Shown here: positions 1 through 7,847 of the stretch, piece after piece
Position numbering within the stretch: position 1 is the stretch's first letter
Layout: every line of letters starts with the position of its first letter
Assembly: GCF_014803405.1 (NCBI RefSeq)
Contig: NZ_JACYFG010000013.1
Span: forward strand, 62,001 to 126,000
Origin: Pelagicoccus enzymogenes
GTDB lineage: Bacteria > Verrucomicrobiota > Verrucomicrobiia > Opitutales > Opitutaceae
DNA: 64,000 bases
Direction: 5' to 3'
Program-made: the position numbers and the translations under genes
Notes under the pieces: generated by a model
Database searches by the model: none
The model's input: the letters and a program-made list of their open reading frames with translations, nothing else
Told to the model about the DNA's origin: nothing

Positions 1-1206
1 AAGTTCTACTGACGCTTCTACCGAAACCGATATATCGGAAGGCCCAGCTTCAATCGACGAGAAATAGATAGCGTAGTTTAGATTGAACTGCGTGATTGCC
101 GGAAGCACCCCCAACGATTCGACTCCTGCAGTCCTCAGGCTGTAAGTAAAGTCATCAAATTGGTCATAGGAAGCGAGATTCGCTGTATGGAAGTTTGAAT
201 ACGCTTTGTAGGCTTGATTGTAAACACTGCCAGATGGCGGCTCCGCTAGAGAAAGGTCTAATTTCAATCCACCATTCTCACTATCCACCATCAATCCCTT
301 CGATAGCGGTGTGAAGTCATGAAAAAAGTCTTCAACATTGGCCTGCTCCAAATCGATTAGATATCGATCATCTTGCAAGTCGTCAGAGCTGGTATCTCCA
401 AAATCCGAACGAAATTGAAAATCGCTCACAAGAGATTCAATCCTAACAGGATTAGTAGGAGTTGTAGATTCGTCGTTAGTATCGACTGTCTCAATTTCCG
501 GTTTTGATATCGTCATCTGCCGCAACCGATCTCTCTGATCTTTCAAGATGTATTCGTCATCCGGAACATCCGGATCAGGGTCTATGATCACGCCAATATA
601 GTTGTCATGCGCTACCTCATCCAACTGATCGTACCACGCGTAGCTCGCCTTTACGCCGAGGTCCCCTATCCAGTATCCGTAGTTGCCAATGGTTCGCGCT
701 GAGTCATCAGCGAAACCATCCACGCCTTTCATCGCAATCGATTCGGTAGGAACCTTCACTTTCAACAATGGATTGTCACCTACTGTCCCTTCGCCAAGAA
801 GCTCTACTTCTCCTCCTGAAAAAGCACCAGTCGGCAATGCCGTGGTACCGTCCAACTTACGCGTAACCAACCAATTTACGTTTCCAGAACCTTGGCTTGC
901 ACCCGTCCAAAATGGTTCCCGGGCAGCACCGATGCGTTCCGCCTTAAAGTCTTCTGGTTCGGCTGCGCTTAACGTATCGGCAGTAAACGACACGGCGATA
1001 TCTTTGCCCATTTCCTCCTGCAATTCCGCTATCGCAATATCGAGCGCGGCTCGAGCATGCTCGCGAGCCAGTCGCACCCGTTGATCGTAACTCGCGGCTG
1101 CAGTCTGCAGACGCGTAACAACAACAAGCGACGCTCCAAGCAAAAATATCAGGCCCGCTAAAGCCGCGACCAAGACAATCGCAAAACCTCTACGCTCTCT
1201 TGTCAT
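1..1206 (-). CDS. PilX/GspK-like pseudopilin, C-terminus beyond left edge
   Basis: The reading frame is open from an ATG at 1206 to the window edge, giving 402 visible residues. The N-terminus is MTRERRGFAIVLVAAL, a short basic leader, then G|F and a hydrophobic helix. The mature protein has no glutamate at position 5, as is usual for GspK/PilX minor pseudopilins. Further on is a WIGDLGVKA motif (near residues 183-191), which I associate with the large 'cassette protein A' of the Verru_Chthon pseudopilin sets; that link is from memory and is an inference. The start overlaps the stop of the preceding gene by ATGA, so it is the last visible gene of a translationally coupled operon. Its likely role is a minor subunit of a secretion or pilus-like fibre in the cell envelope. 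The substrate is unknown. Confidence 0.75.
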   Translation of the reverse strand, partial: MTRERRGFAIVLVAALAGLIFLLGASLVVVTRLQTAAASYDQRVRLAREHARAALDIAIAELQEEMGKDIAVSFTADTLSAAEPEDFKAERIGAAREPFWTGASQGSGNVNWLVTRKLDGTTALPTGAFSGGEVELLGEGTVGDNPLLKVKVPTESIAMKGVDGFADDSARTIGNYGYWIGDLGVKASYAWYDQLDEVAHDNYIGVIIDPDPDVPDDEYILKDQRDRLRQMTISKPEIETVDTNDESTTPTNPVRIESLVSDFQFRSDFGDTSSDDLQDDRYLIDLEQANVEDFFHDFTPLSKGLMVDSENGGLKLDLSLAEPPSGSVYNQAYKAYSNFHTANLASYDQFDDFTYSLRTAGVESLGVLPAITQFNLNYAIYFSSIEAGPSDISVSVEASVEL

Positions 1207-2174
1207 GGAGTATATCCTTTCGGTTCGCGACCTGGAAGCCGAACCATCCGTTGGTAAAGTCGACTGTGTTTTTCGACAATTTCATTGTAGTCGGATACAG
1301 TTTCACCTGCTTCAAGGCGAATGAGCAAATCGGCGCCAACATCATCCAAAACGCGTAGAAAAACCTCGGCTACCTCTGGATAGCGGCTGCCAAAGTTGTT
1401 TCCCGTTAAAGTGGAGCCAAGGTGTTCCTTGTCGTTTATATCCAAATTCCCATTGGCATCAGCGGGAAAAACCAGACGCAAACCGCGTGGGGAATCATCA
1501 GTTCCCGACATCGATTCGTCGAAGACGTATAGACGCAATCCAAAGTCAACGACATCCTCCAGGATGGCGGAGTCTAGTCGTGGGCTGGCAATGGCGTTCG
1601 CTGTGGTTCCATCCTGATAATTACCGTTCACGATGTCGAATCCCCCTGCTATGGTATTGTCTTGGCGAATTAGGCTTCGATGTAGAAGGTAGCGATCCAC
1701 CGATGAATCCCCAAAGGCGGGTCTTCGAATAACCTGATAACCAACGGCATTAAACGAGGGAGCTGCCGTAAAAAAACGGAGCCACGAGCCAGCCCAACCA
1801 TAGCGGTGTTGCCCCGGATCAAAGTGCCACTCAGCTGGTCGAGCACTCTCGTCAATATCCTGCCAACGATTCGAAAAGCTAACCTGATAGGGATCGTCAT
1901 CACCCTTGGCGATCGCCGATAAAGCAAACATCGGAACCGCATTTCCTAACGGATCCTGACGCTCTTGAAAAATGGCAGCTTCTAGATCCATGACGATTCG
2001 ATCCAGCGCAATTTGTGCATCGAGTTCCGTGTCCACACCACCCTCCGTATTGCGCCAAAGATCGGCGAGGCTTGCGGCAAAACTGAAAACGAAAAACGCG
2101 ATCACCGAGGTAATGGCCAATGACACGACAAGTTCAACCAGAGTGAACGCACGCCTTTTTTTTGGTGTCATCAT
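1203..2174 (-). CDS. GspJ-like pseudopilin (cassette C-like)
   Basis: This 323-residue protein starts MMTPKKRRA and continues FTLVELVVSLAITS, the class III prepilin signature with Glu at mature position 5. The residue before the cleavage point is Ala instead of the usual Gly. The rest is globular, with a GspJ-like order: an early 'D.ELDAQIALDRIVMDLE' helix and later beta-rich sequence with several Trp residues. It overlaps the upstream GspI-like gene and the downstream gene by 4 bp each. It probably acts as a minor pseudopilin at the tip of a type II secretion-like or pilus-like fibre. It is long for GspJ (usually about 200 residues), which fits the Verru_Chthon protein C family better than a classic GspJ. 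Exact family assignment would need a profile search. Confidence 0.75.
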   Translation of the reverse strand: MMTPKKRRAFTLVELVVSLAITSVIAFFVFSFAASLADLWRNTEGGVDTELDAQIALDRIVMDLEAAIFQERQDPLGNAVPMFALSAIAKGDDDPYQVSFSNRWQDIDESARPAEWHFDPGQHRYGWAGSWLRFFTAAPSFNAVGYQVIRRPAFGDSSVDRYLLHRSLIRQDNTIAGGFDIVNGNYQDGTTANAIASPRLDSAILEDVVDFGLRLYVFDESMSGTDDSPRGLRLVFPADANGNLDINDKEHLGSTLTGNNFGSRYPEVAEVFLRVLDDVGADLLIRLEAGETVSDYNEIVEKHSRLYQRMVRLPGREPKGYTP

Positions 2175-2641
2175 TTCCTGAATACCGTGGCAAAGAATAA
2201 TTGATTCCTTTCGCCCAGCTCATCGGACTTGTAAGGCCAGATTACTTCATAAACGACAATGCGATAAGGATCAGTTGAGTTGTAGGAATACCCTTCTGGT
2301 TCCCGCACGAATATGCGATAGTGCCGATCGTTATCTACATCCAACGCACCAGATTCGATTTCGATAAAACGCAGATCCCGACTCCCCACAAAACTAAGAT
2401 CTCCATCCGTGGGGATAAAACCAGAGGCGAATACACCCTCCCCCGCGAGCGCTCGCAGGGCCGTATCCACGCGAGCCTTGAGCTCTGACGCAGCACCAGT
2501 CGCCATTTGTTCCTTGCTGCTACCAACCGCCATTGTCGCCAAGCCAATGGCAGGCACTGCAATAAGAGCCAACATCGCCAAGGCCACCACCACTTCGAGC
2601 AAGGTGAAAGCAAGCCTAGTGCCTCTCCTACTATTGGTCAT
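2171..2641 (-). CDS. GspI-like pseudopilin (cassette B-like)
   Basis: The protein has 156 residues. Its N-terminus MTNSRRGTRLA is followed by FTLLEVVVALAMLALIAVP, a prepilin helix with Glu5. The −1 residue is Ala. The short globular domain contains 'LRFIEIES' and a C-terminal 'YRIVVYEVIWPY' strand, as in GspI/PulI minor pseudopilins. It overlaps the upstream gene by 11 bp and the downstream gene by ATGA. I infer that it is processed by a prepilin peptidase encoded elsewhere and joins the same tip complex as its neighbours. No ATPase, platform protein or secretin gene is in this window. Confidence 0.75.
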   Translation of the reverse strand: MTNSRRGTRLAFTLLEVVVALAMLALIAVPAIGLATMAVGSSKEQMATGAASELKARVDTALRALAGEGVFASGFIPTDGDLSFVGSRDLRFIEIESGALDVDNDRHYRIFVREPEGYSYNSTDPYRIVVYEVIWPYKSDELGERNQLFFATVFRK

Positions 2642-3488
2642 CGACTAAATCTGCCTCCCGCGTCTGATAGCTCGATCCATTTCGCTTGAATGCGATCCCG
2701 ATGTAATCGTTCACGTTCGTTACACTCAAATTACCACTCACCATTCGACCGTTCGCCAGCACCAGTTGGTTTGACAGAGGAACCAACCCTCCGCCACCAC
2801 CCCAATTTACGGTAGATAGCCTTCCGTTAGGAGCGAACTGAATACAAATCCAATCCGGTTTTCCAGCAGTGTTTTCGGGGATTCTGTCCTTCAAAGGGTA
2901 ATCGAAGGCGTAAACCGCCGTGTCGTCGGTCGTATCGCCATTTGCCTTGCGATAAACGCTACGTCGCCCCGTCTCCGGCCACCCTGAAGGGAATTGCACT
3001 CCCTCGCCCTGAGGCACCAAGTATATGCCCTCAGGAAGCAAGGCACCGCGGTCAACGGCCTTGACGTATCCACTTTCTGGATCCTCGATCACCACCCCTA
3101 TTCGCCTCAAGTAGGATTCTGGGTCGTTGGGGTCGGCGTTGATAATCAAGCGGGAATGCACGCCGTTGGTGATGGCTTGGGTGCGAGCGACTCGCACCAT
3201 GGAGTGCAAGATGTCCGCTCCTTTTTCCAAGGCCCGGTCTTCCGTCCCGCGAGCGATCGAGTAGAAACCGATGCCGGCGAGCACGCTGATCACTGCCATG
3301 GTAACCAGAAGCTCGAAAAGAGTGAAGGCAGCCTTTGCCCGAACAGTCCTCTTCGAGATAGGGCTGGAGCTTGGGCCACGCCGCATTGCAGGATGAATGG
3401 ATTCGGCAAGACGCGGCAGGGCGCGAGCGCCAGCTGTACAAAGGCGCCTTTCGGGAATCAACTGATCTTTGAGCTTTGCCGAATTCAT
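2631..3488 (-). CDS. GspH/FimT-like pseudopilin (cassette D-like)
   Basis: The protein has 285 residues from the ATG at 3488, which overlaps the upstream stop as ATGA. This leaves an unusually long leader of about 54 residues before FTLFELLVTMAVISVL, so translation may instead begin at the internal Met35 (3386). The −1 residue is Ala. After the helix, 'ALEKGADILHSMVRVARTQAITNGVHSRLIIN' is the typical GspH/FimT stretch, in which the exported fibre subunit continues into a beta-sandwich. It sits between a GspG-like and a GspI-like gene, as expected for a G-H-I-J-K order. The long leader is odd for a prepilin. Confidence 0.75.
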   Translation of the reverse strand: MNSAKLKDQLIPERRLCTAGARALPRLAESIHPAMRRGPSSSPISKRTVRAKAAFTLFELLVTMAVISVLAGIGFYSIARGTEDRALEKGADILHSMVRVARTQAITNGVHSRLIINADPNDPESYLRRIGVVIEDPESGYVKAVDRGALLPEGIYLVPQGEGVQFPSGWPETGRRSVYRKANGDTTDDTAVYAFDYPLKDRIPENTAGKPDWICIQFAPNGRLSTVNWGGGGGLVPLSNQLVLANGRMVSGNLSVTNVNDYIGIAFKRNGSSYQTREADLVDDQ

Positions 3489-4033
3489 TGGGCAACAATG
3501 TCGTCCTCCGTGCCAAAGCTTCCGTCGGGCCCAGCTGAACTTAGTTCGTATCCAAAAAGCAAATCGTCACTCTCGTTTTTGGGTTCCGGGTCATATTGGT
3601 AGGCCTTGCCCCATGGGTCGATTATGGAATTTTTTTGAACTCCCGACAGTGGCAAGCCCGCCTTCCCGTAGCTCAGCAGCGAGGTGTTGAGCATCACGGG
3701 AATTCCAGACCCGCTGATGATGTCTCCCGAAGGTCCGATCTGTCCGCAAAGCGCATTGAGCAAGTACTCTTCTTCCGTGGAAATCGTGGCGTTCGAAAAT
3801 GTTTCCGGCATCTCCGGATACCTTCCGAACCTCGCTTTGTAAGCCTCTAGCCCCTGCTGGATGACCTGCAGGTCCGCTTCGGCCCGATCGAACTTCGCGG
3901 TGTTACGCTGGGAAAAGAAGACCGTTCCTCCGATGCTCACCAATATGGCGACGATGGCCGTCACCACCAAGAGTTCCAGCAAGGTAAAGCCTTGCTGGAG
4001 TCGGGTGACGGGCGATTCGGGAAACGAGTTCAT
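3485..4033 (-). CDS. GspG-like major pseudopilin
   Basis: The 182-residue protein begins MNSFPESPVTRLQQG, then F-TLLELLVVTAIVAIL. It has the canonical Gly(−1), Phe1 and Glu5 of a type II secretion major pseudopilin. The segment 'DLQVIQQGLEAYKARFGRYP' is the usual GspG helix and loop, and 'DPWGKAYQYDPEP' followed by 'SSAGPDGSFGTEDDI' matches the GspG C-terminal calcium-site region. It is the first gene of the pseudopilin run and the only one with the canonical Gly before the cleavage site, consistent with being the abundant fibre subunit. The next gene starts inside its stop codon. A perfect Shine-Dalgarno sequence lies unusually far upstream (see 4053-4061). Confidence 0.85.
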   Translation of the reverse strand: MNSFPESPVTRLQQGFTLLELLVVTAIVAILVSIGGTVFFSQRNTAKFDRAEADLQVIQQGLEAYKARFGRYPEMPETFSNATISTEEEYLLNALCGQIGPSGDIISGSGIPVMLNTSLLSYGKAGLPLSGVQKNSIIDPWGKAYQYDPEPKNESDDLLFGYELSSAGPDGSFGTEDDIVAQ

Positions 4034-4052
4034 GAGTCTTTCAGGTTAAGGT

Positions 4053-4061
4053 ATCACCTCC
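4053..4061 (-). promoter_or_regulatory. Full-length Shine-Dalgarno match, distant from start
   Basis: On the minus strand this reads GGAGGTGAT, a complete complement to the 16S rRNA 3' end. It lies 19 nt before the ATG of the GspG-like gene, more than twice the normal spacing. An in-frame TAA sits between it and the ATG, so no longer in-frame start fits. It may be a standby site, or serve folding of the leader. Confidence 0.4.
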
Positions 4062-4201
4062 GGCAGCCAATCGTCACCCCTCTGGGCACAATCCGTAGCG
4101 CTGAACCGAGCCAAAGGCGACAACCCTCACTTCAGCCAGCGTTCTTCTTGCTGGACCTATTCTCCGCGGTCGCTGGCTAGGGTTCGAAGACGACCCTGCT
4201 T

Positions 4202-5326
4202 TTACCCTTGAATCTTGGCCAACACGCGCGGGCCAATCTTTTCCAGCGGCAGGGTTTCGTGCACGCCGCCATGCTTGATGGCTTCGTTGGGCATGCCAAA
4301 AACGACGCAGCTGTCTCGATCTTGGGCAAAGTTGTAAGCTCCGGAATCCCGCAACTCTTTCATGCAAATGGCTCCGTCGTCGCCCATTCCGGTAAGGATG
4401 ACGCCCACCGCGTTGCGACCGGCACTGAGGGCAACCGAGCGAAAAAGCACGTCCACCGAGGGGCGATGGCGGCTCACGAGGGGGCCATTCTTCACTTCGA
4501 CCGTGTAGCGGCTGCCCGCGCGGCGCAGCGTCATGTGGTGCGAGCCGGGAGCGATGAGCACGAGGCCCGGTTCGACCAGGTCCCCGTTACGGGCTTCCCG
4601 CACGCGTACCTTGCAGGTCGCGTTGAGGCGATTCGCAAACGACGCAGTGAAGCCTTCCGGCATGTGCTGCACCACTACGATTCCCGGACAATTTTCCGGC
4701 ATCGAGTCCAGGAAGACCTTGATCGCGTCGGTGCCGCCTGTGGAGGCCCCGACAGCGATGACCTTCTGGGCAGTCACGGGGATGTTGCGATAACCATCGA
4801 GGCTCGGCGGCGGAATCACTTCGTCCGGCGAAAGCTTGGCTCGCGGCACGAAGGCCGGAGGTGGAGCCTTTTGCTCCGATCGACTGGACACCAGGCTTCC
4901 CGAGCGCGAACGAAAGCGGGCGACCGCAGCAGAGCGTATGACGTCGTGGATACGCAACTCCAGTTCGTGCATGACCTCCTTGGTAGCGGCCCGCGGCTTC
5001 GCAATGATTTCTACCGCTCCGTTTTCCAGGCACTCGAAAGACGTTTTCGAGCCCTCCTCGGTAAGGCTGGAGCACATGATGACCGGCAACGGGTGCTGCA
5101 CCATCAGCTTCTTGAGGAAGGTGATTCCGTCCATGCGCGGCATCTGAACGTCTAGGATCATGACGTCCGGCGTTTGCTGCTTGAGCTGGGCAACTGCCTC
5201 AAAGGGATCCGCGACCGCCGCGGTCACTTCCATGTTTTGCCCGCGATTGACGATATCCGTAAGGATTCGCCTCGCCGTCGGCGAATCGTCGACGATCATG
5301 ACGCTGATCTTGCTTGGGTCCGGCAT
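4202..5326 (-). CDS. cheB: Chemotaxis response regulator, protein-glutamate methylesterase CheB
   Basis: At 374 residues this is a full-length CheB. The receiver domain (about 5-125) has DD at 13-14 and the phospho-acceptor Asp59 in VMILDVQMPRMDG. A proline-rich linker follows. The methylesterase domain (about 187-370) carries the catalytic triad in AVGASTGG (Ser195), VVQHMPEGF (His221) and LTGMGDDGA (Asp317). The family removes methyl groups from (or deamidates) glutamates of chemoreceptors in the cytoplasm. No cheA, cheR, cheW or receptor gene is visible here. Instead, pseudopilin genes lie 168 bp downstream on the same strand, so it may serve a surface-motility or fibre-linked pathway; this is inference from position only. 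Confidence 0.95.
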   Translation of the reverse strand: MPDPSKISVMIVDDSPTARRILTDIVNRGQNMEVTAAVADPFEAVAQLKQQTPDVMILDVQMPRMDGITFLKKLMVQHPLPVIMCSSLTEEGSKTSFECLENGAVEIIAKPRAATKEVMHELELRIHDVIRSAAVARFRSRSGSLVSSRSEQKAPPPAFVPRAKLSPDEVIPPPSLDGYRNIPVTAQKVIAVGASTGGTDAIKVFLDSMPENCPGIVVVQHMPEGFTASFANRLNATCKVRVREARNGDLVEPGLVLIAPGSHHMTLRRAGSRYTVEVKNGPLVSRHRPSVDVLFRSVALSAGRNAVGVILTGMGDDGAICMKELRDSGAYNFAQDRDSCVVFGMPNEAIKHGGVHETLPLEKIGPRVLAKIQG

Positions 5327-5454
5327 AAAGAAACGAAAGGTTTAGCTAAGAGAAATCAAGAGCAGCAAAATACAAGCCTAAGGGACCGATTGGGAACCTC
5401 GTCCTCGATTTCCAACTTACTACATCGGCTCCGATCGCAATCGCTTCACAGCCT

Positions 5455-6420
5455 TTATTGGAGTCCGCAGGCAACCCGAGCGCGCTTGTTCACGGCCGAG
5501 GCGATTCCGCGGGCTTTCTCGGCTCCCTCGCGGAGCACTTGCTCGACGTAGTCCATGTTAGCCAAAAGCTCTTCGCGACGCTTGCGAGCTTCCGCAAAGT
5601 GATCCCAGTAGCATTCGAAAAGTTTCTTCTTCACATGGCCATAGCCATAGCCGCCGGCCTTGAGCAATTCCACGGTTTCCGTGTAGGTTTCCTCGTCCGC
5701 GACGTACTTGAGAATCTGGATGGCGTTGTTCTCCTCCGCGTCCGGCTTGGGCTCGTCCATGCCGCGGCTGTCCATCACGATGCTCATGATGCGCTTCTTG
5801 ATAGCCTTCTCCTCGCCGAAGATGTCGATGGTATTGTTGTAGCTCTTGGACATCTTACCACCGTCGACTCCGGGCACCTTGGCGACGTCTTCCCGTATCC
5901 GGGGTTCGGGTACTACAAAGGTTTCTCCGTAGAGGTCGTTGAACTTGTTGGCGAGGTCACGCGTCACCTCCACGTGCTGCTTCTGGTCCTGCCCAACGGG
6001 TACCACGTCAGCATCGTAGATCAGGATGTCGGCAGCCATGAGGACTGGATAGGCAAAAAGGCCATGGTTGGGTGAAATCCCCTTCGCGATCTTGTCCTTG
6101 TAGCTGTGGCAACGTTCCAGCAAGCCCATCGGACAAACGGTAGAGAGCATCCATGAGAGCTCCACGTGCTCTGGCACATCGGATTGCCTGAAAAGCACCG
6201 CTTTCTTAGGGTCCAAGCCGCAAGCAAGGAAGTCGATAGCCACGCGCTGGGTGTACTCCCGACGCAGGTTGGCGTCGGTCAACGAGGTCATGGAGTGGTA
6301 GTTGGCGATGAAGTAGTAGGCCTCGCCCTGCTCCTGCAGGTCGATCGATGGCTTCATCATGCCAAAATAGTTGCCGGCGTGAAGGATGCCCGAAGGCTGG
6401 ATGCCTGAAAGAATTCTCAT
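5455..6420 (-). CDS. trpS: Tryptophan--tRNA ligase
   Basis: This class I aminoacyl-tRNA synthetase charges tRNA-Trp with tryptophan using ATP. The HIGH-like motif appears as SGILHAGNYFG near the N-terminus and the KMSKS motif as GGKMSKSYNN near residue 193. The start at 6420 (MRILSGIQPSG) gives 321 residues, the usual bacterial TrpS length. An open frame continues upstream to 6594, but that part has no family similarity. The tail 'MDYVEQVLREGAEKARGIASAV' is the standard TrpS C-terminal helix. The gene stands apart from cheB by 128 bp. I saw no T-box or trp leader upstream. Confidence 0.95.
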   Translation of the reverse strand: MRILSGIQPSGILHAGNYFGMMKPSIDLQEQGEAYYFIANYHSMTSLTDANLRREYTQRVAIDFLACGLDPKKAVLFRQSDVPEHVELSWMLSTVCPMGLLERCHSYKDKIAKGISPNHGLFAYPVLMAADILIYDADVVPVGQDQKQHVEVTRDLANKFNDLYGETFVVPEPRIREDVAKVPGVDGGKMSKSYNNTIDIFGEEKAIKKRIMSIVMDSRGMDEPKPDAEENNAIQILKYVADEETYTETVELLKAGGYGYGHVKKKLFECYWDHFAEARKRREELLANMDYVEQVLREGAEKARGIASAVNKRARVACGLQ

Positions 6421-6577
6421 GTCTAAAGTGCGGTGGGAAAGCTGGGGGAGTTTGCGGCGGCAGGCGGCGGGTTCAAGCGAAAGGTTTTCCGAGCGCGCGG
6501 GAAGTGTCCTTGCGGCACGATCTCGAACCATTTTTCGCGGGGCAAGGTCGCTTCCTAAAGATCGTATTGAGCCCCGC

Positions 6578-7264
6578 CTATTCCGGACGGTCAACTTGAC
6601 GACTGGCAGGTTTGCCCAGAAGCATGCGCCCTTCGCCTAGGGTGCCCACAAATGGAATCAAGGGGCCCACGATTGCCTTGCGACCAAGGATGGAACCGGG
6701 GTTGAGCACGGCATTGCAACCGACCTCCGCGTCGTCTCCCAGCAAGGCTCCGAACTTGCGCATACCCGTATCCACCAGTCCATCACCTGTCCTCACTTTG
6801 ACCGGCTTCTGGTCCAGTCGCAGGTTGGATAATATAACGCCGGCTCCCAGGTGCGAGCGATTGCCCAATACCGAGTCTCCGATGTAGGAAAAATGGGGCG
6901 TCTGCACGCCTTCCAAAAGCAGGCAGTTCTTGTACTCGCAGGAATTGCCCACCACGGACCCGGCTCCGATGATAACATTGCCGCGAATGTATGCCCCCGG
7001 GCGAATCTGAACTCCCTCGCCAATCCAGACCGGCCCCTCGATCGAGCAAAACGGCGGCAACTCCACCGACTCGTGGATGAACACCTTGCCCTTGATCGAG
7101 ACGCCTGCTGGGATTTTCTCCGGCAAACGCTCCTCGAATCCGGAAGCCAGCGCCGGCTTGATCTGTTGAATCCACTCCCAAGGCAGCGCATTGGGAGCGA
7201 AGAAATCGGCAAAGGGGATGCTGTCAGGAAAGGAAAAGAGGTCGCTTGCTTTCACGCGGCGCAT
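6578..7264 (-). CDS. Left-handed beta-helix (hexapeptide repeat) protein, GlmU C-terminal-like
   Basis: From the ATG at 7264 the protein has 228 residues. After about 55 N-terminal residues it is made of hexapeptide repeats, for example IKGKVFIHESVEL, IRPGAYIRGNVIIGAGSVVG and LGAGVILSNLRL, which fold as a left-handed beta-helix. The arrangement resembles the acetyltransferase half of GlmU and the archaeal sugar-nucleotidyltransferase tail, but no nucleotidyltransferase domain is present. The start was chosen because GGGGAGGTT lies about 10 nt upstream, while the longer frame would begin with TTG. It is probably an acyl- or acetyltransferase acting on a sugar nucleotide. Substrate unknown. Confidence 0.8.
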   Translation of the reverse strand: MRRVKASDLFSFPDSIPFADFFAPNALPWEWIQQIKPALASGFEERLPEKIPAGVSIKGKVFIHESVELPPFCSIEGPVWIGEGVQIRPGAYIRGNVIIGAGSVVGNSCEYKNCLLLEGVQTPHFSYIGDSVLGNRSHLGAGVILSNLRLDQKPVKVRTGDGLVDTGMRKFGALLGDDAEVGCNAVLNPGSILGRKAIVGPLIPFVGTLGEGRMLLGKPASRQVDRPE

Positions 7265-7374
7265 TGGAGCTGCAACCTCCCCGACGCACAAGCCCGAAAC
7301 AGAGCCTTGGCGTCAGTATGCCAAAGCTGGAGGGAGGACTTCTACGTCGTCCGCGCCTTGCTCTCCTGCGATGA

Positions 7375-7396
7375 GGACCGGGTGGAACCGATCCCT
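7375..7396 (+). repeat. REP-like palindromic repeat, copy 1
   Basis: The sequence GGACCGGGTGGAACCGATCC plus CT forms an imperfect hairpin (GGACCGG against CCGATCC). Near-identical copies occur at 35509-35530 (21 of 22 bases) and, inverted, at 25996-26019. All three are intergenic. Confidence 0.65.
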
Positions 7397-7406
7397 CCAG
7401 CAACAC

Positions 7407-7438
7407 AAAAAAGCCTCCCCGGGTCCGAGGAGGCTTTT
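7407..7438 (-). terminator. Rho-independent terminator of the tRNA-Gly pair
   Basis: On the minus strand the stem GCCTCC...GGAGGC is followed by TTTTTTG. It lies directly after the second tRNA-Gly to be transcribed. An A-run on the other side makes it potentially bidirectional. Confidence 0.8.
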
Positions 7439-7445
7439 CAAAAGG

Positions 7446-7521
7446 TGGAGCGGGCGAAGAGATTCGAACTCTCGACAGCTACCTTGGCAAGGTAGTGCTC
7501 TACCAACTGAGCTACGCCCGC
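7446..7521 (-). tRNA. tRNA-Gly(GCC), copy 2 of pair
   Basis: This 76-nt cloverleaf includes an encoded CCA end. The acceptor stem is GCGGGCG/CGCCCGC and the anticodon loop is TTGCCAA, so the anticodon is GCC. It differs from the neighbouring copy by one base pair in the anticodon stem (CTACC/GGTAG here, CCACC/GGTGG there). Confidence 0.97.
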
Positions 7522-7558
7522 ATGCAATGAGGGTTTCGCACCCTCCCCGGAGGGAAAG

Positions 7559-7634
<76 letters not shown>

Positions 7635-7653
7635 CTCATTGAAGAGGTGCGTC

Positions 7654-7681
7654 AGAATCCATTTCAAAGACCTCAAGTCAA
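7654..7681 (-). promoter_or_regulatory. Candidate sigma-70 promoter for tRNA-Gly genes
   Basis: The minus strand reads TTGACT, a 16-nt spacer, then GATTCT, ending 19 nt before the first tRNA-Gly. The −35 box matches well; the −10 box matches only moderately. The position is right for a stable-RNA promoter. Confidence 0.45.
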
Positions 7682-7752
7682 CAGAAAATTCCGCAAAAAT
7701 TTCAGCCCCTCGGAAAGGCCCAAAAACCGAGCTCGGAAACAATACAAACCAA

Positions 7753-7776
7753 GTGGCGCGGCTTCTCCGAAGACGC
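7753..7776 (+). repeat. Single arm of an interspersed repeat
   Basis: These 24 bases (beginning GTGGCGCGGCTTCTCC) are identical to the left arm of the inverted repeat at 9311-9385, about 1.5 kb away. Here no second arm is present. It lies about 70 bp downstream of the stop of the sigma-54 activator gene. Confidence 0.7.
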
Positions 7777-7847
7777 TCTCCCTCATGGACCAGAGCTCCC
7801 CGATGGCGTCGCCAAACGAGCCTCGCCCCTCAAAAGCCCGCTTGCCC

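Noticed and set aside
4208-5155. Plus-strand open frame of 315 codons
   Set aside because: It is antisense to cheB, whose catalytic residues are all intact.
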